Positions 16,559-25,405 are shown, counted from the stretch's first letter. The stretch: 43,606 bases of DNA from Acidobacteriota bacterium (GCA_022571295.1 JACZYA010000009.1:1-43606); one strand, 5' to 3'. A program made the numbers and translations. Notes: generated by a model from the letters alone, not told the origin.

Positions 16559-17505
16559 CGGTCAGACTCCTCGACGATGGCCTCACCAGGCGGCCAGGCA
16601 ATTTCTATCCAGAGCGGCGCGTGGTCGGAAGACTTCACCGAGCGCTCGATGGCGTAGTCCAGCAGCCGCACGCCCTGCGTGTAGAGTGAATCCAGACGAA
16701 GCGGAAAGAACGCTTTACGGCTGGTCGGGCCTTCTTTGGCGAAGGAGGTCTGGAAGCCCTTTTCCTTCATAAATGCATCAACCGCTTTTGCCTGGCGGGA
16801 TCGAAAAATGGGAATCGTGTTCCACAGCCAGCGGAAGGGGTTGGTGTTGAAGTCACCTCCGACCACCTGTGCCGATCCTCCATCACTGCTGGCCGCCTCC
16901 AACACAGGCGTCAATTGCTTGATGCGAGCTGCCGCATTGACCCGGGTGTCCAAATGGACGTTGTACACGCGCAGCGGCCGGCCCGCCACATCGGCGGTGG
17001 CAGCCAGGGCGATACGCTGGCGGCTCTTGTAGCGCAGGTTCAGGCGCGGCAACAGCAGGATTTGAATCTCCGAAAGTGGGTAGCGGCTGAGGATGGCCAG
17101 CCCATGCGTGCCGGGCTTGCCTTGATTTTCTGTGGGTCGCGCTGGGCCGTACACATAATTGAAGCCAAGCGCCTGCGCCAACTTGCGCGTGCGGCTGGTT
17201 CCCTCGGCGGGGTAGCTCTCGATCTCCTGCAAGAGAAAGAGATCGGCACGCCGCAGGTTGGAGTTTTGCTGAATGCTCTCAATCAGCAGCGGCAGGTCTG
17301 TAGCCAAGTGCACATTAAAACTTACGATGCGAATCGCTGTGGGCGCTTCCACCGAGGATGAAACCGGCAGCAGTTGCCCCACTTCCGGTTGGAGACTGAC
17401 CGCCGGCGGGTCGTCCTGCGCGTGGCTAGACGCAAAGACAAACAGGAAGGCGAGCAGAAGCCGCAGCGCTCGGCTGCGTAACCTGGAGGTGCGATAGTAA
17501 ATCAT
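16555..17505 (-). CDS. Secreted endonuclease/exonuclease/phosphatase-fold hydrolase
   Basis: Exported metal-dependent phosphoesterase of the EEP (DNase I-like) superfamily; the substrate may be nucleic acid, a phospholipid or an inositol phosphate. The 316 residues start with a signal peptide ending near SSHAQ, followed by the superfamily signatures: SFNVH, LLQEIES (metal-binding glutamate), NVHLDTR (catalytic His/Asp), GGDFNTNP and the C-terminal SSDHAPLW. All key residues are present. AAGG precedes the ATG closely. The gene is convergent with sppA with a four-base overlap, so antisense interference at the 3' ends is possible. Confidence 0.88.
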   Translation of the reverse strand: MIYYRTSRLRSRALRLLLAFLFVFASSHAQDDPPAVSLQPEVGQLLPVSSSVEAPTAIRIVSFNVHLATDLPLLIESIQQNSNLRRADLFLLQEIESYPAEGTSRTRKLAQALGFNYVYGPARPTENQGKPGTHGLAILSRYPLSEIQILLLPRLNLRYKSRQRIALAATADVAGRPLRVYNVHLDTRVNAAARIKQLTPVLEAASSDGGSAQVVGGDFNTNPFRWLWNTIPIFRSRQAKAVDAFMKEKGFQTSFAKEGPTSRKAFFPLRLDSLYTQGVRLLDYAIERSVKSSDHAPLWIEIAWPPGEAIVEESDR

Positions 17506-17534
17506 TTGACCTTCAGCCTAACCGAAGCTAGGAT
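17506..17534 (+). promoter_or_regulatory. Putative promoter of the membrane protein-trehalose gene run
   Basis: TTGACC (17506-17511), 17-base spacer, TAGGAT (17529-17534). It begins directly next to the ATG of the divergent EEP hydrolase. Confidence 0.4.
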
Positions 17535-17636
17535 TCTAGTGTACAGGGTCTGATTTCGACAATAGCCCAGGCCCGAAGAAGGACGTGCCGGGCCGAGGAG
17601 AATCGGGGCTCCACAATCTTTCCGCTCTTGCGATAG

Positions 17637-18347
17637 ATGATGACCGACTTCTGGCAAAAAGGAATCCTCGAACCTCTGGGCCGCTTCCGCGACGACATAA
17701 TGAGCTTTCTGCCCGATCTCCTGCAGAGCCTGGTGATTGTGCTGATCGGGCTGCTGGTGGCCTGGCTGCTCAAAGAGATTATCTACCGATTGCTGCGCCT
17801 GCTGACCTTCGACCGTCTCTGCGCCCGGATGGGCATCACAACCGCGGTCGAGCGCGTGGGGGCCTTTCGCTCTCCTTCCTATCTGGCCGGCCAAGTCGTG
17901 CAGTGGTTCATCATTGTCTTGGCCTTGCTCACCGGCTTGAGTGCGTTGGAAACGGAAGTGAGCGACAATTTACTGGTACAGTTCTTGGTCTACCTGCCGA
18001 ACTTAATTGTAGCGGGCTTTATCCTGGTGCTGGGAGCGATTGCCAGTCGCTTTCTGGGCCGTGCGGTCCTGCTGGCGGCTGTCAACGCACAGATGCGCGC
18101 TGCTTCGCTGGCCGCTGGCACGGTGCGTTTTCTGGTCATGTCGCTGGCGACGGTGGCAGCGCTGGAGCATTTGGGGATTGGGCGAACCACCGTCCTGGTA
18201 GCCTTTGGAGCAGTTTTCGGGGGCGTGGTGCTGGCTCTGGCCATGGCCTTTGGATTGGGCGGGCGCGATTTGGCTCGCGAGCTATTGGAAGGACAATTGC
18301 GCAAGCACATGCCGAAAGATCAGGAGGATCAGGTCCGCCACCTGTAG
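17637..18347 (+). CDS. Membrane protein with MscS-like conserved TM helices
   Basis: Inner-membrane protein of 236 residues with about five helices: LLQSLVIVLIGLLVAWLL, VVQWFIIVLALLTGL, FLVYLPNLIVAGFILVLGA, a helix around FLVMSLATVAAL, and FGAVFGGVVLALAMAFGLGG. The repeated 'conserved TM helix' pattern (LPNLIVAGFILVLG; AFGLGGRDLARELL) is found in small mechanosensitive-channel relatives. The MscS beta-domain and C-terminal vestibule are missing; the protein ends soon after the helices in a charged tail. The gene is followed at 38 bp by the DUF5752-like and treT genes, so a link to osmotic stress is plausible. Channel activity is not shown by sequence. Confidence 0.75.
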   Translation: MMTDFWQKGILEPLGRFRDDIMSFLPDLLQSLVIVLIGLLVAWLLKEIIYRLLRLLTFDRLCARMGITTAVERVGAFRSPSYLAGQVVQWFIIVLALLTGLSALETEVSDNLLVQFLVYLPNLIVAGFILVLGAIASRFLGRAVLLAAVNAQMRAASLAAGTVRFLVMSLATVAALEHLGIGRTTVLVAFGAVFGGVVLALAMAFGLGGRDLARELLEGQLRKHMPKDQEDQVRHL

Positions 18348-18385
18348 GTCCAAATCGGCTGCCCGCAACCTCCTGAACCAAGCCC

Positions 18386-19042
18386 ATGCGACAAGCCAAT
18401 AAGACGTTCACGTTTACCAGCGACGCCCACGTTGTGCGCATCTGCGGGACGCGTGCTACCACGCTGGCGGAACTGCATGGGTTGCTAAAAACTGCCAGTG
18501 ACGCCTCCATCTTTCACCACACGTTTCAAACCCTCCAAGCCCACCATTACCTGACGGAGGGGTTTACCAACGACTTCGCGCAGTGGGTCCTGGCGGCGTG
18601 CAATGAAAATACCCTGGCCGAGCAATTGATGGCAGTGGACGTGCGCGACTACGTATCTATCTCCGCCCTGCGGAAACAACTCACTCGGGTGACGGGAGCC
18701 TACATCAAAGACAATCCCACCCGACGCGATGTCCCCGGCTTCGAGCCTTTTTATTTCTGCGAGACCGTGCGGGTGACCGTGCCCACCGGCGTCGTGGCAC
18801 GGACGTTGGGGGAATTCGCCGAGGGAGTCAAGAACGCCAGTCTCAGCTCCATCCATTTCCATTTCCTCACTTCTCGCCTGCGCTTACAGTTGGAAACCAA
18901 CGATTTTTCCGAGTGGCTGCGCCGGAGCCTCGATTTGCCGGAGCTGGCGGAGCAGGTCGAGCGAATCGACATTTACACCAACACACTGGAAGGAGTGCGG
19001 ACCAAAATCATCGAACTGGCCCACGCCTGGGTGGAGAAATAA
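18386..19042 (+). CDS. DUF5752-like protein paired with trehalose synthase
   Basis: Soluble 218-residue protein that I match, from memory, to the DUF5752 family often found beside TreT-type glycosyltransferases. It contains two similar halves: each has a run like FHHTFQTLQAHHYLTEGFTNDF (residues 43-64) and IHFHFLTSRLRLQLETNDFSEW (about 156-177), both ending in N-D-F followed by a helix ending in ELA or NTLAEQL. This internal duplication suggests a two-lobed fold. The stop codon overlaps the treT start by one base (TAATG), so the two are co-translated. A regulatory or partner role for TreT is inferred; no catalytic motif is visible. Confidence 0.7.
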   Translation: MRQANKTFTFTSDAHVVRICGTRATTLAELHGLLKTASDASIFHHTFQTLQAHHYLTEGFTNDFAQWVLAACNENTLAEQLMAVDVRDYVSISALRKQLTRVTGAYIKDNPTRRDVPGFEPFYFCETVRVTVPTGVVARTLGEFAEGVKNASLSSIHFHFLTSRLRLQLETNDFSEWLRRSLDLPELAEQVERIDIYTNTLEGVRTKIIELAHAWVEK

Positions 19043-20292
19043 TGGGTTCCGATCCTTCCATCCCGCTTCCTCGCATTGTCCACCTGCAAGACTACGCCGC
19101 CGTTTTGGGCGAAGCCGAGATCAGCCTGTTGCGTTCACTGGCCGCCCGGCTGGGCGGGCGCACGGTCAAAATGGTGAACTCCACCTCAGTCGGCGGCGGC
19201 GTGGCCGAAATTCTGAACTGCATGGTGCCGCTGCTGCAAGACCTGGAGGTGCCGACGCGCTGGGACGTCATTACCGGCGGCAACGATTTCTTCGAAATAA
19301 CCAAAGCCTTCCACAACGCGCTCCACGGTGCTCCCTATGAATCCCGCCCGGCGGACTTTGAGTTGTTCCTGGCCGTGAACGAGATGAACCGCGCGCGCAT
19401 GGATTTTTCCGAGGACATCATCGTTATCCATGACCCGCAGCCGGTCGCGCTCGTCCACCAACGCGAGCAGGAAAAGCGGAAGAAACCCTGGATTTGGCGT
19501 TGTCACATCGACCTCTCCAACCCCAGTCCGGCGGTGTGGTCTTTTCTGGAACCCTGGGTGAGCAAGTTCGACGCCACGATTTTCTCCTCGCCCAACTTTT
19601 CTCGCAAACTCTCCGTCCCGCAGAATCTCTTTTTCCCTGCCATTGATCCTTTGTCGGAGAAGAACCGCGCGCTCGAACCCGAATACGTTGCGAGTGTGCT
19701 GGAGCGTTTCCAGATCGACCCGCGCCGCCCCATCCTCACGCAGGTCTCGCGCTTCGACCGTCTGAAGGACCCGGTGGGCGTCATCCGCGCTTACAAGATG
19801 GTCAAGAAATACATGGATTGCCAGTTGGTGCTGGCGGGGGGCGGCGCCCGGGACGATCCCGAAGGCGGCGAAGTGCTGGCGGAAGTCCGCGAAGTGGCGG
19901 GGAATGACCCCGACGTGCACGTATTGGAGTTGCCGCCGTGGAGCGCGCTGGAAATCAATGCGCTCCAGCGTGCCTCGACCATTGTGATTCAGAAGTCCCT
20001 GCGCGAAGGATTCGGCCTGACCGTGGCCGAGGGGCTGTGGAAGAAAATTCCGGTGGTGGCCTCAGCGGTCGGGGGCATTCCCAGCCAGATCATTCATAAG
20101 CAAACCGGAATGCTGGTTCACTCGATTGAAGGCTGCGCGTTTCAAATCCGTTACCTTCTCTCCAACCCTGCGGTGATGCAACGCTTGGGCGAGAACGGCC
20201 ACGAGCACGTCAAAGCCAACTTCCTCATCACCAGCAGCATCAAGAGCTACCTGGTCCTGTTCATTCTCCTCCTCGAGCAAATGAAGTCCTGA
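19042..20292 (+). CDS. treT: Trehalose synthase TreT-type glycosyltransferase (GT4)
   Basis: Retaining GT-B glycosyltransferase that, in the TreT group, makes trehalose from NDP-glucose and glucose. The 416 residues include the N-domain NSTSVGGGVAEIL near 44, IHDPQPVALV near 140, WRCHIDLSNP near 165, PAIDPLSEKN, VSRFDRLKDP near 242 and the GT4 donor-site SLREGFGLTVAEGLWK near 323. These match trehalose-synthesising GT4 enzymes rather than general sucrose or LPS transferases. Start ATG 19042 overlaps the stop of the preceding gene; the open frame continues upstream to 18913 but only as antisense-like overlap. The osmotic-stress reading is supported by the upstream membrane protein. Confidence 0.87.
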   Translation: MGSDPSIPLPRIVHLQDYAAVLGEAEISLLRSLAARLGGRTVKMVNSTSVGGGVAEILNCMVPLLQDLEVPTRWDVITGGNDFFEITKAFHNALHGAPYESRPADFELFLAVNEMNRARMDFSEDIIVIHDPQPVALVHQREQEKRKKPWIWRCHIDLSNPSPAVWSFLEPWVSKFDATIFSSPNFSRKLSVPQNLFFPAIDPLSEKNRALEPEYVASVLERFQIDPRRPILTQVSRFDRLKDPVGVIRAYKMVKKYMDCQLVLAGGGARDDPEGGEVLAEVREVAGNDPDVHVLELPPWSALEINALQRASTIVIQKSLREGFGLTVAEGLWKKIPVVASAVGGIPSQIIHKQTGMLVHSIEGCAFQIRYLLSNPAVMQRLGENGHEHVKANFLITSSIKSYLVLFILLLEQMKS

Positions 20293-20336
20293 ACCCCGGA
20301 AGTTTTTCCACCAACTCCCAACTTCAGTTTCGAGGG

Positions 20337-20365
20337 TTGTCAGAAGAGGGCACTTTGAGTACAAT
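20337..20365 (+). promoter_or_regulatory. Near-consensus promoter directly ahead of tRNA-fMet
   Basis: TTGTCA (20337-20342), 17-base spacer, TACAAT (20360-20365). Only five bases (GTTTT) separate the -10 box from the first base of the mature tRNA, so the predicted start coincides with the tRNA 5' end. Confidence 0.65.
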
Positions 20366-20370
20366 GTTTT

Positions 20371-20449
<79 letters not shown>

Positions 20450-20626
20450 CTTCTCGGATTTACCTCAGCACTCACATTCAAAATTCTGCCCTGGGCGGCA
20501 AGAGCACGGCGCAGTCAGGGTTTTTCGAGAAGCGGAGACCCGGCAGAGTATAATCCTGCCCTTCGCACGTCGAGCCCACGACCGGCCTTGTAGTTTTGCT
20601 GAAAGAGCCGGGGCGGGAGGAACCTG

Positions 20627-21976
20627 TTGCAGTTGCGTCGGCGTTTGGGTGTAGGCACTGCCACCAGCGTAGTGGTGGCAAACATGATCGGCACCGGGAT
20701 TTTTACCACCACCGGGCTGATGCTGGCGCAGGTGGAAAGCGGCGGGCTGGTGCTGCTCTGCTGGGTGGTCGGGGGGCTGATTGCGCTCTGCGGTGCCTTG
20801 AGCTACGCCGAGCTGAGCACAATGATGCCGCGGGCCGGCGGCGAGTACGTCTACTTGCGGGAAATTTACGGCCCGGCGTTCGCCTTCCTGACCGGCTGGA
20901 CCAGCTTCTTCGTGGGTTTCTCCGCACCAATTGCGGCCGCGGGCGTAGCCTGCACCACCTATCTGGTCGCGGCGAAGGTGCTTCCCGACTCCTGGCTGGC
21001 GCAGAAAGCCACCGCGGTGGGAATTGTGCTGGTGCTGGTGGCGATTCACTATCGCGGAGTGCGTCTGGGTGCCTGGGTGCAGAATTCCCTGACCGCTTTG
21101 AAACTTTTGTTGTTGGCGGGATTGCTGGTGGGAGGTTTCACCCTGGGGCAGGGAAGTTGGCAATTCCTGGAGCCGTCCAGTGCGTTTTGGGCTGCGGGTC
21201 GGTGGAGCCAAGCGGGGCTGATTTTGCTGTGGGTGATGTTCGCCTACAGCGGCTGGAACGCTTCCACTTATCTTGCAGAAGAAGTCGAGCAGCCGGCGCG
21301 CACCCTGCCGCGTTCGCTCCTCCTGGGTACCTTACTTGTGCTCGCGATCTATCTGCTGGTGAACCTGCTCTTCTTTTTCGCTGCCCCGATGAGCGCGCTG
21401 AGCGGCGTGATCGCCGTAGGCGATGTGGCCACGAAAGGGTTGTTTGGCGCGGACGCAGCGCGATGGTTTTCCGGACTGATCGCTCTGGCGCTGCTCTCCT
21501 CACTCAGCGCTTACATATTCATCGGGCCGCGCGTGTACTACGCCATGGCGCGCGACGGCCTGTTCTTTCGCTTTGCCGCCCGCCTCCATCCCCGTTTTGA
21601 AACGCCCGGGCTGTCGATCGTCGCCCAAGGCTTGTGGGCGGTTGTGCTGGTCTTGACGGGCACGTTCGAGCAATTGCTAACCTACATGGGTTTCGCCCTG
21701 GGCATTTTCCCCTGGTTGGCTGTCGCCGGCGTACTGTTGCTGCGGCGACGTGACCCCGGGCGGGAACGCCCGTATCGCGTGTGGGGGTATCCCCTGACGC
21801 CGATCTTTTATCTGACAGCAATGACGTGGATTCTGGCGGTGGCGCTGTTTACCGCCCCGGGCCCATCACTGGTGGCGCTGTTCACCATACTAGCGGGCAT
21901 TCCCGCCTACCACTTCACTGTAGGTCGAAAACTGGCCGGCGGGGCGGGAATCCGAAACCCGGCCGACAATTCCTAA
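20627..21976 (+). CDS. APC-family amino acid permease
   Basis: Inner-membrane transporter of the amino acid-polyamine-organocation superfamily, 449 residues and about 12 helices. The helix-1 substrate motif ANMIGTGIFTTTG near residue 19 and helix-2/3 pattern SYAELSTMMPRAGGEYVYLREIYG near 65 are diagnostic; WVMFAYSGWNASTYLAEEVEQPART near 205 matches helix 6. The start is a TTG, chosen because GGGAGG lies eight bases before it; no ATG precedes the first helix. Its position 179 bp after tRNA-fMet leaves open whether it is read through from the tRNA promoter. Substrate cannot be named. Confidence 0.9.
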   Translation: MQLRRRLGVGTATSVVVANMIGTGIFTTTGLMLAQVESGGLVLLCWVVGGLIALCGALSYAELSTMMPRAGGEYVYLREIYGPAFAFLTGWTSFFVGFSAPIAAAGVACTTYLVAAKVLPDSWLAQKATAVGIVLVLVAIHYRGVRLGAWVQNSLTALKLLLLAGLLVGGFTLGQGSWQFLEPSSAFWAAGRWSQAGLILLWVMFAYSGWNASTYLAEEVEQPARTLPRSLLLGTLLVLAIYLLVNLLFFFAAPMSALSGVIAVGDVATKGLFGADAARWFSGLIALALLSSLSAYIFIGPRVYYAMARDGLFFRFAARLHPRFETPGLSIVAQGLWAVVLVLTGTFEQLLTYMGFALGIFPWLAVAGVLLLRRRDPGRERPYRVWGYPLTPIFYLTAMTWILAVALFTAPGPSLVALFTILAGIPAYHFTVGRKLAGGAGIRNPADNS

Positions 21977-22027
21977 GGCAAGAAAGCGGCCCGGCAATAC
22001 TTTGAGCGAACCTCCGGTGTCAGCGGA

Positions 22028-22540
22028 CTACCAGGTGTTGTACGGCGTCCCTTCGCTGGAAACGCCGGCGGAACCGGAGCGGACATCGCAGAGGCCCGTG
22101 CTGCTTTGCTCGGGCGAGAGCAGCAGGTCGCAGTATTCTTCCTGCCAGCTATCGGCTGTTCCGGTGATGTCGGGCGGGAGAGTCCGGAAATAGTCCTCGG
22201 CCACCAGCTCGCCGAGTGAAAAAGGTGGACGCTTCTTATCCAGGGTGAACTCCTCGATGGTTTTCCGGAGAACAAATAAGTTCTCCCGCAGCACGGTCTC
22301 GCGCGCCCGCACCACCGAATGGCGGTAACTGGGAATGGCAATGGAAAGCAGAATGAGGATGATAGTGATAACGATGAAAATTTCCAGCAGGGTGAAGCCT
22401 GCGCTCGCAGAATTGTAGAGAGCGCGGTTCTTGTTCCGACGGCAGCCATAGGTCGCCGGCCCGGCCCCGGGGCGCTGCCTGCGCCCCAGGCATAACCCGG
22501 CCCTTGTTGGACACGACTTGTTGCGCACCGGCATTCGCAT
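22028..22540 (-). CDS. Type II secretion/type IV pseudopilin with long leader
   Basis: Pseudopilin-like protein with a class III prepilin signal: SAGFTLLEIFIVITIILILL, cleaved after glycine, with glutamate at +5. The rest is a short GspG-type globular domain containing LRENLFVLRKTIEEFTLDKKRPPFSLGELV and a cysteine pair near the C-terminus. ATG 22540, two bases after the stop of the previous gene, gives 170 residues but places about 48 basic residues before the cleavage site, far longer than the usual 5-15. A closer non-ATG start or an altered leader is possible. It is the third gene of the secretin operon and should be processed by a PilD peptidase encoded elsewhere. Confidence 0.8.
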   Translation of the reverse strand: MRMPVRNKSCPTRAGLCLGRRQRPGAGPATYGCRRNKNRALYNSASAGFTLLEIFIVITIILILLSIAIPSYRHSVVRARETVLRENLFVLRKTIEEFTLDKKRPPFSLGELVAEDYFRTLPPDITGTADSWQEEYCDLLLSPEQSSTGLCDVRSGSAGVSSEGTPYNTW

Positions 22541-22541
22541 C

Positions 22542-23036
22542 CTACCAGTCGGCATAGCGTGTGCCATCGAGGGCGGTGCCTTGGCTGCGGGTGTAGACAT
22601 CAAAAATATTTTTTCCGCTCCAACTGAGGGACTCGGGCGAATCCTGAACGGCGCGCATGCCCCAGTTGGTCGAGTTGGTCATCGGGTCTCTGGGGATGCG
22701 GCGCAGGAAGCGCACCCGGCGGTCGGGAGCGCCGGCCAACTGCACGCCCGCCATCAGCGTTTCCAAATCGGGCGGGTAACCTTCGGTGTCAGCTTGGACG
22801 GCGATCAAGCCGCGGTCGGAAGCATCCTTGTAGCGGTCGATGGCAGTACGCATTTCCCGCAGGGCGCGGTGCAGTTGCCGCTCCTGCTCGCGCTTGATTT
22901 TCACTCGCGCCAGCGGCAGCGCCATGGTCGCCAGCACGAGCAGAATCGCGCTGGCCACCACCACTTCCAGGAGGGTAAAGCCGGAACGGGGTTTTGCTTT
23001 GCGAGAGGTTGACCTCTCGCCCGCTCGCACCATCAT
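22542..23036 (-). CDS. GspG-like pseudopilin
   Basis: Pseudopilin of 164 residues for a type II secretion-like or related pseudopilus. A short basic leader ends in KPRSG, followed by FTLLEVVVASAILLVLATMALPL with glutamate at +5. The globular part has the GspG pattern: helix ALREMRTAIDRYKDAS, YPPDLETLMAGV and RFLRRIPRDPMTNSTNWG, ending in WSGKNIFDVY and an ASP-like GTRYADW tail. The ATG at 23036 overlaps the secretin stop by four bases (ATGA). This is probably the major pseudopilin of the operon. Confidence 0.9.
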   Translation of the reverse strand: MMVRAGERSTSRKAKPRSGFTLLEVVVASAILLVLATMALPLARVKIKREQERQLHRALREMRTAIDRYKDASDRGLIAVQADTEGYPPDLETLMAGVQLAGAPDRRVRFLRRIPRDPMTNSTNWGMRAVQDSPESLSWSGKNIFDVYTRSQGTALDGTRYADW

Positions 23037-25336
23037 GGGGTTGGAGACTCTGTTCTCGGGTTAGACTCCGCTCTCGGGTCCATCTGGCCCGTATTTTGCT
23101 CCACCACGATTGCGCCACTGAGCGTTTCCACTTCCAGGCGCTCTCGATTGCTGGTGCGGGCGGCGATGCGCGAGATGCTGAGAACCGTCTGGCCCGGGGC
23201 TATACCACGGAAGACCAGCGTGACCAGCACCCCCTGGCCCGAGACTCCGCTCGTCCCCGGCGGCCGGCTCAACGAAATGATGGCCGCACCGCTTTCCACA
23301 TCCACGCGATGGACCAGTGCCGCCGGGTACTCGCCTCCGCCCAAAAAGCCCCCGTGGTGCACATCCACCAACTCCACTACCTGGGGGTTGTAGCTGAGCG
23401 CAAACGGCACCGTGAATAGGTCCTGCACTCTTTCGATGACTAGGTTGACCGCAACTTGCTGGCCGATGCCCACGCGCGCTTGTGCCGGATCGAAGCGGAG
23501 TTGTGCCGCCCCTGGCTCCGGCGGCGACGTTTGTGGAGGCTCCGGCTCAGGCCGCGCGGCCGGGGCTCGCGGAACGGCCGGCGGCGGAGCGCTCGGTGGG
23601 GCCGCAGCTTGGCGGCGCAATGTAATGGCCTGTCCGGTTCCTATTGCCAGAGGCCTGAGATTGAGGGCGCTGAACTCAGGCATGCGGACAATGCGCGGGG
23701 TCAGGACAATCAGAATTTCGCTCTCCTGCGATTCCTTCCGTTTGCTGCCGAAGAGATAGCGCAAGAAAGGCACTTTCGCCAACCCCGGCCAGCCCTCGAA
23801 CGAAACCGATTCCGTGCGCTCGACGATTCCGCCCAGGATGCTCACCTCGCCTTCGCGCAGCCGAATGTGGTGCTCAAGTTTGCGCTGGCCAAAGATCGGT
23901 TGCTCCACTCCGCCGATGTTGACCCGCCCGGCCACCGACGAGACTTCCACGATCACGTGGAGTGAAATCTCCCGGTTGGGATGCACATGCGGAGTAATGT
24001 CCAAATTCACGCCCACATCCTGGAACTGGAACTGGGTGTTCACCAGGGGGTTGATACCGACGCCACCGATGCCGGGCTGAAAACTCCCCACCGCGAACGG
24101 CACGCGGTCGCCGATCCGGAGTTTAGCCGTCTGCCCGTCAGTCACGCGCACCTGCGGGTTCTGGAGCACCTTGGTGGTGGACTCGGTCAACAACGCCATC
24201 GCAGTAGCGCTGGGCAGGATCAGGCTGTAGTCGCTGCTGGATAACCGGCCCAACGAGTTGAGCCGGATGGCGCCCGTGGTGCCATCGTCGCCGGTCTCGG
24301 GCCCGAGCGAAGAGCGCGGCGTGAAAATCAACGGCACTGAAGTGGAAGGCAGGATACCCAACTCCCGGGCACGGTCGCGCCGCGCTTGCAGCACCGTTAC
24401 CTGGATAACCACCTCCGGCTTGGCGCGATCAATATCCTGGATGATTTTTTCCGCCACGGCCACCTTGTCGGGGGTATCGCGAATGATGATGGCGTTCTGT
24501 GAAGTGCTGGGGGTGATGCGCGTGAGCTCAAGCAAGGTCCGCAAGGTCTGCACCAATTCGTTGAGCTCGGTCGCCTGGGTCAGGTTGGAGAGATAGAAAG
24601 TCTTGATGACCTGCTCCTCGTACATTTGGCGCTTGGCCTTGCTGTCCGGAATGACCATGATGGTGTTAGGCGTCACGGCCTTCCAAAATGTTTTAGTGAT
24701 CAAAGCCACGATGCCGAGCGCCTGTTCGACGGTGGCATTGGAAAGCTCCACCGGCACTCGCCGCGTCTGGAAGTCGGGGTCAAAAATAACGTTGATGCCG
24801 GCCAGTTTCCCGATGGTTTCATAGATCTTCTTGGCATCTTCGTTCATGCGCAGGTTGAGCAGGGCTTGCGACAGCGGCTTCAGTTGCGGCGGCCCGGAAG
24901 GAACTTGTTCGAGGCGGCTCCCAAAACTCCCGGGGCGTTGCTGTTTGGCCGCGCGTACATCCGCCTTTCGCTGAGCCACAATCAGCTCCAGCGTATTCCG
25001 CAGCTCTTGTTCGGCGACGAAACTGGAGGGGTCAATCGCCAGGGCTTTCTCAAACTCCGCCACCGCGGGTTCCAGCAGGCCTTGATCGCGCAGCTTGTGC
25101 CCGCGGTCCACGTGCATCTGGGCGGCCTCAAAGCGCATCCGCATGGACCTCAGGTCGTAGAGGGTGTTGCCCGGTTCAGCTTTGAGCGCGCGCTGGTAGT
25201 GGATCAAGGCGGTATCGTAATCTTTCTGCAACTCCGCCTGTTGGCCCTTCTTGAAGTCGCTGCGCCCTTTGGGGCAGGCAGCAGTCAGCAAGGCTAGGAG
25301 GATAATGGCAAGTAACCGCAGTCCCCTGTGTGTCAT
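23033..25336 (-). CDS. Secretin with TPR N-terminus and C-terminal cohesin-like domain
   Basis: Outer-membrane secretin (GspD/PilQ family), 767 residues. Start ATG 25336 has AGGGGTAGG upstream and gives a lipoprotein signal ending LLALLTAAC. TPR-like helices (about 30-125, KDYDTALIHYQRALKAEPGN and PAVAEFEKALAIDP) come first, then an STN/N0-like domain (about 165-255), an N1/N3-type domain (AIIIRDTPDKVAVAEKIIQDID) and the secretin barrel with VPFLRYLFGSKRKE near 555. A proline-rich linker leads to a cohesin-like domain (about 630-750: ARVGIGQQVAVNLVIERV, FALSYNPQVVEL, GVLVTLVFRG). The cohesin-like end may hold surface or periplasmic partners. It heads the operon with two pseudopilins. Confidence 0.92.
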   Translation of the reverse strand: MTHRGLRLLAIILLALLTAACPKGRSDFKKGQQAELQKDYDTALIHYQRALKAEPGNTLYDLRSMRMRFEAAQMHVDRGHKLRDQGLLEPAVAEFEKALAIDPSSFVAEQELRNTLELIVAQRKADVRAAKQQRPGSFGSRLEQVPSGPPQLKPLSQALLNLRMNEDAKKIYETIGKLAGINVIFDPDFQTRRVPVELSNATVEQALGIVALITKTFWKAVTPNTIMVIPDSKAKRQMYEEQVIKTFYLSNLTQATELNELVQTLRTLLELTRITPSTSQNAIIIRDTPDKVAVAEKIIQDIDRAKPEVVIQVTVLQARRDRARELGILPSTSVPLIFTPRSSLGPETGDDGTTGAIRLNSLGRLSSSDYSLILPSATAMALLTESTTKVLQNPQVRVTDGQTAKLRIGDRVPFAVGSFQPGIGGVGINPLVNTQFQFQDVGVNLDITPHVHPNREISLHVIVEVSSVAGRVNIGGVEQPIFGQRKLEHHIRLREGEVSILGGIVERTESVSFEGWPGLAKVPFLRYLFGSKRKESQESEILIVLTPRIVRMPEFSALNLRPLAIGTGQAITLRRQAAAPPSAPPPAVPRAPAARPEPEPPQTSPPEPGAAQLRFDPAQARVGIGQQVAVNLVIERVQDLFTVPFALSYNPQVVELVDVHHGGFLGGGEYPAALVHRVDVESGAAIISLSRPPGTSGVSGQGVLVTLVFRGIAPGQTVLSISRIAARTSNRERLEVETLSGAIVVEQNTGQMDPRAESNPRTESPTP

Positions 25337-25376
25337 CCTACCCCTCTCTGTCGGCGCTGGAAGCTTGCTTCGGCAA

Positions 25377-25405
25377 AGTCTAGCACTCCTGCGCGGCAGG
25401 AGCAA
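25377..25405 (-). promoter_or_regulatory. Putative secretin-operon promoter with inverted-repeat operator
   Basis: On the minus strand TTGCTC (25400-25405) and TAGACT (25377-25382) are 17 bases apart. A perfect inverted repeat CTCCTGC-GCG-GCAGGAG (25386-25402) fills the spacer and overlaps the -35 box, as a repressor operator would. Confidence 0.45.
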
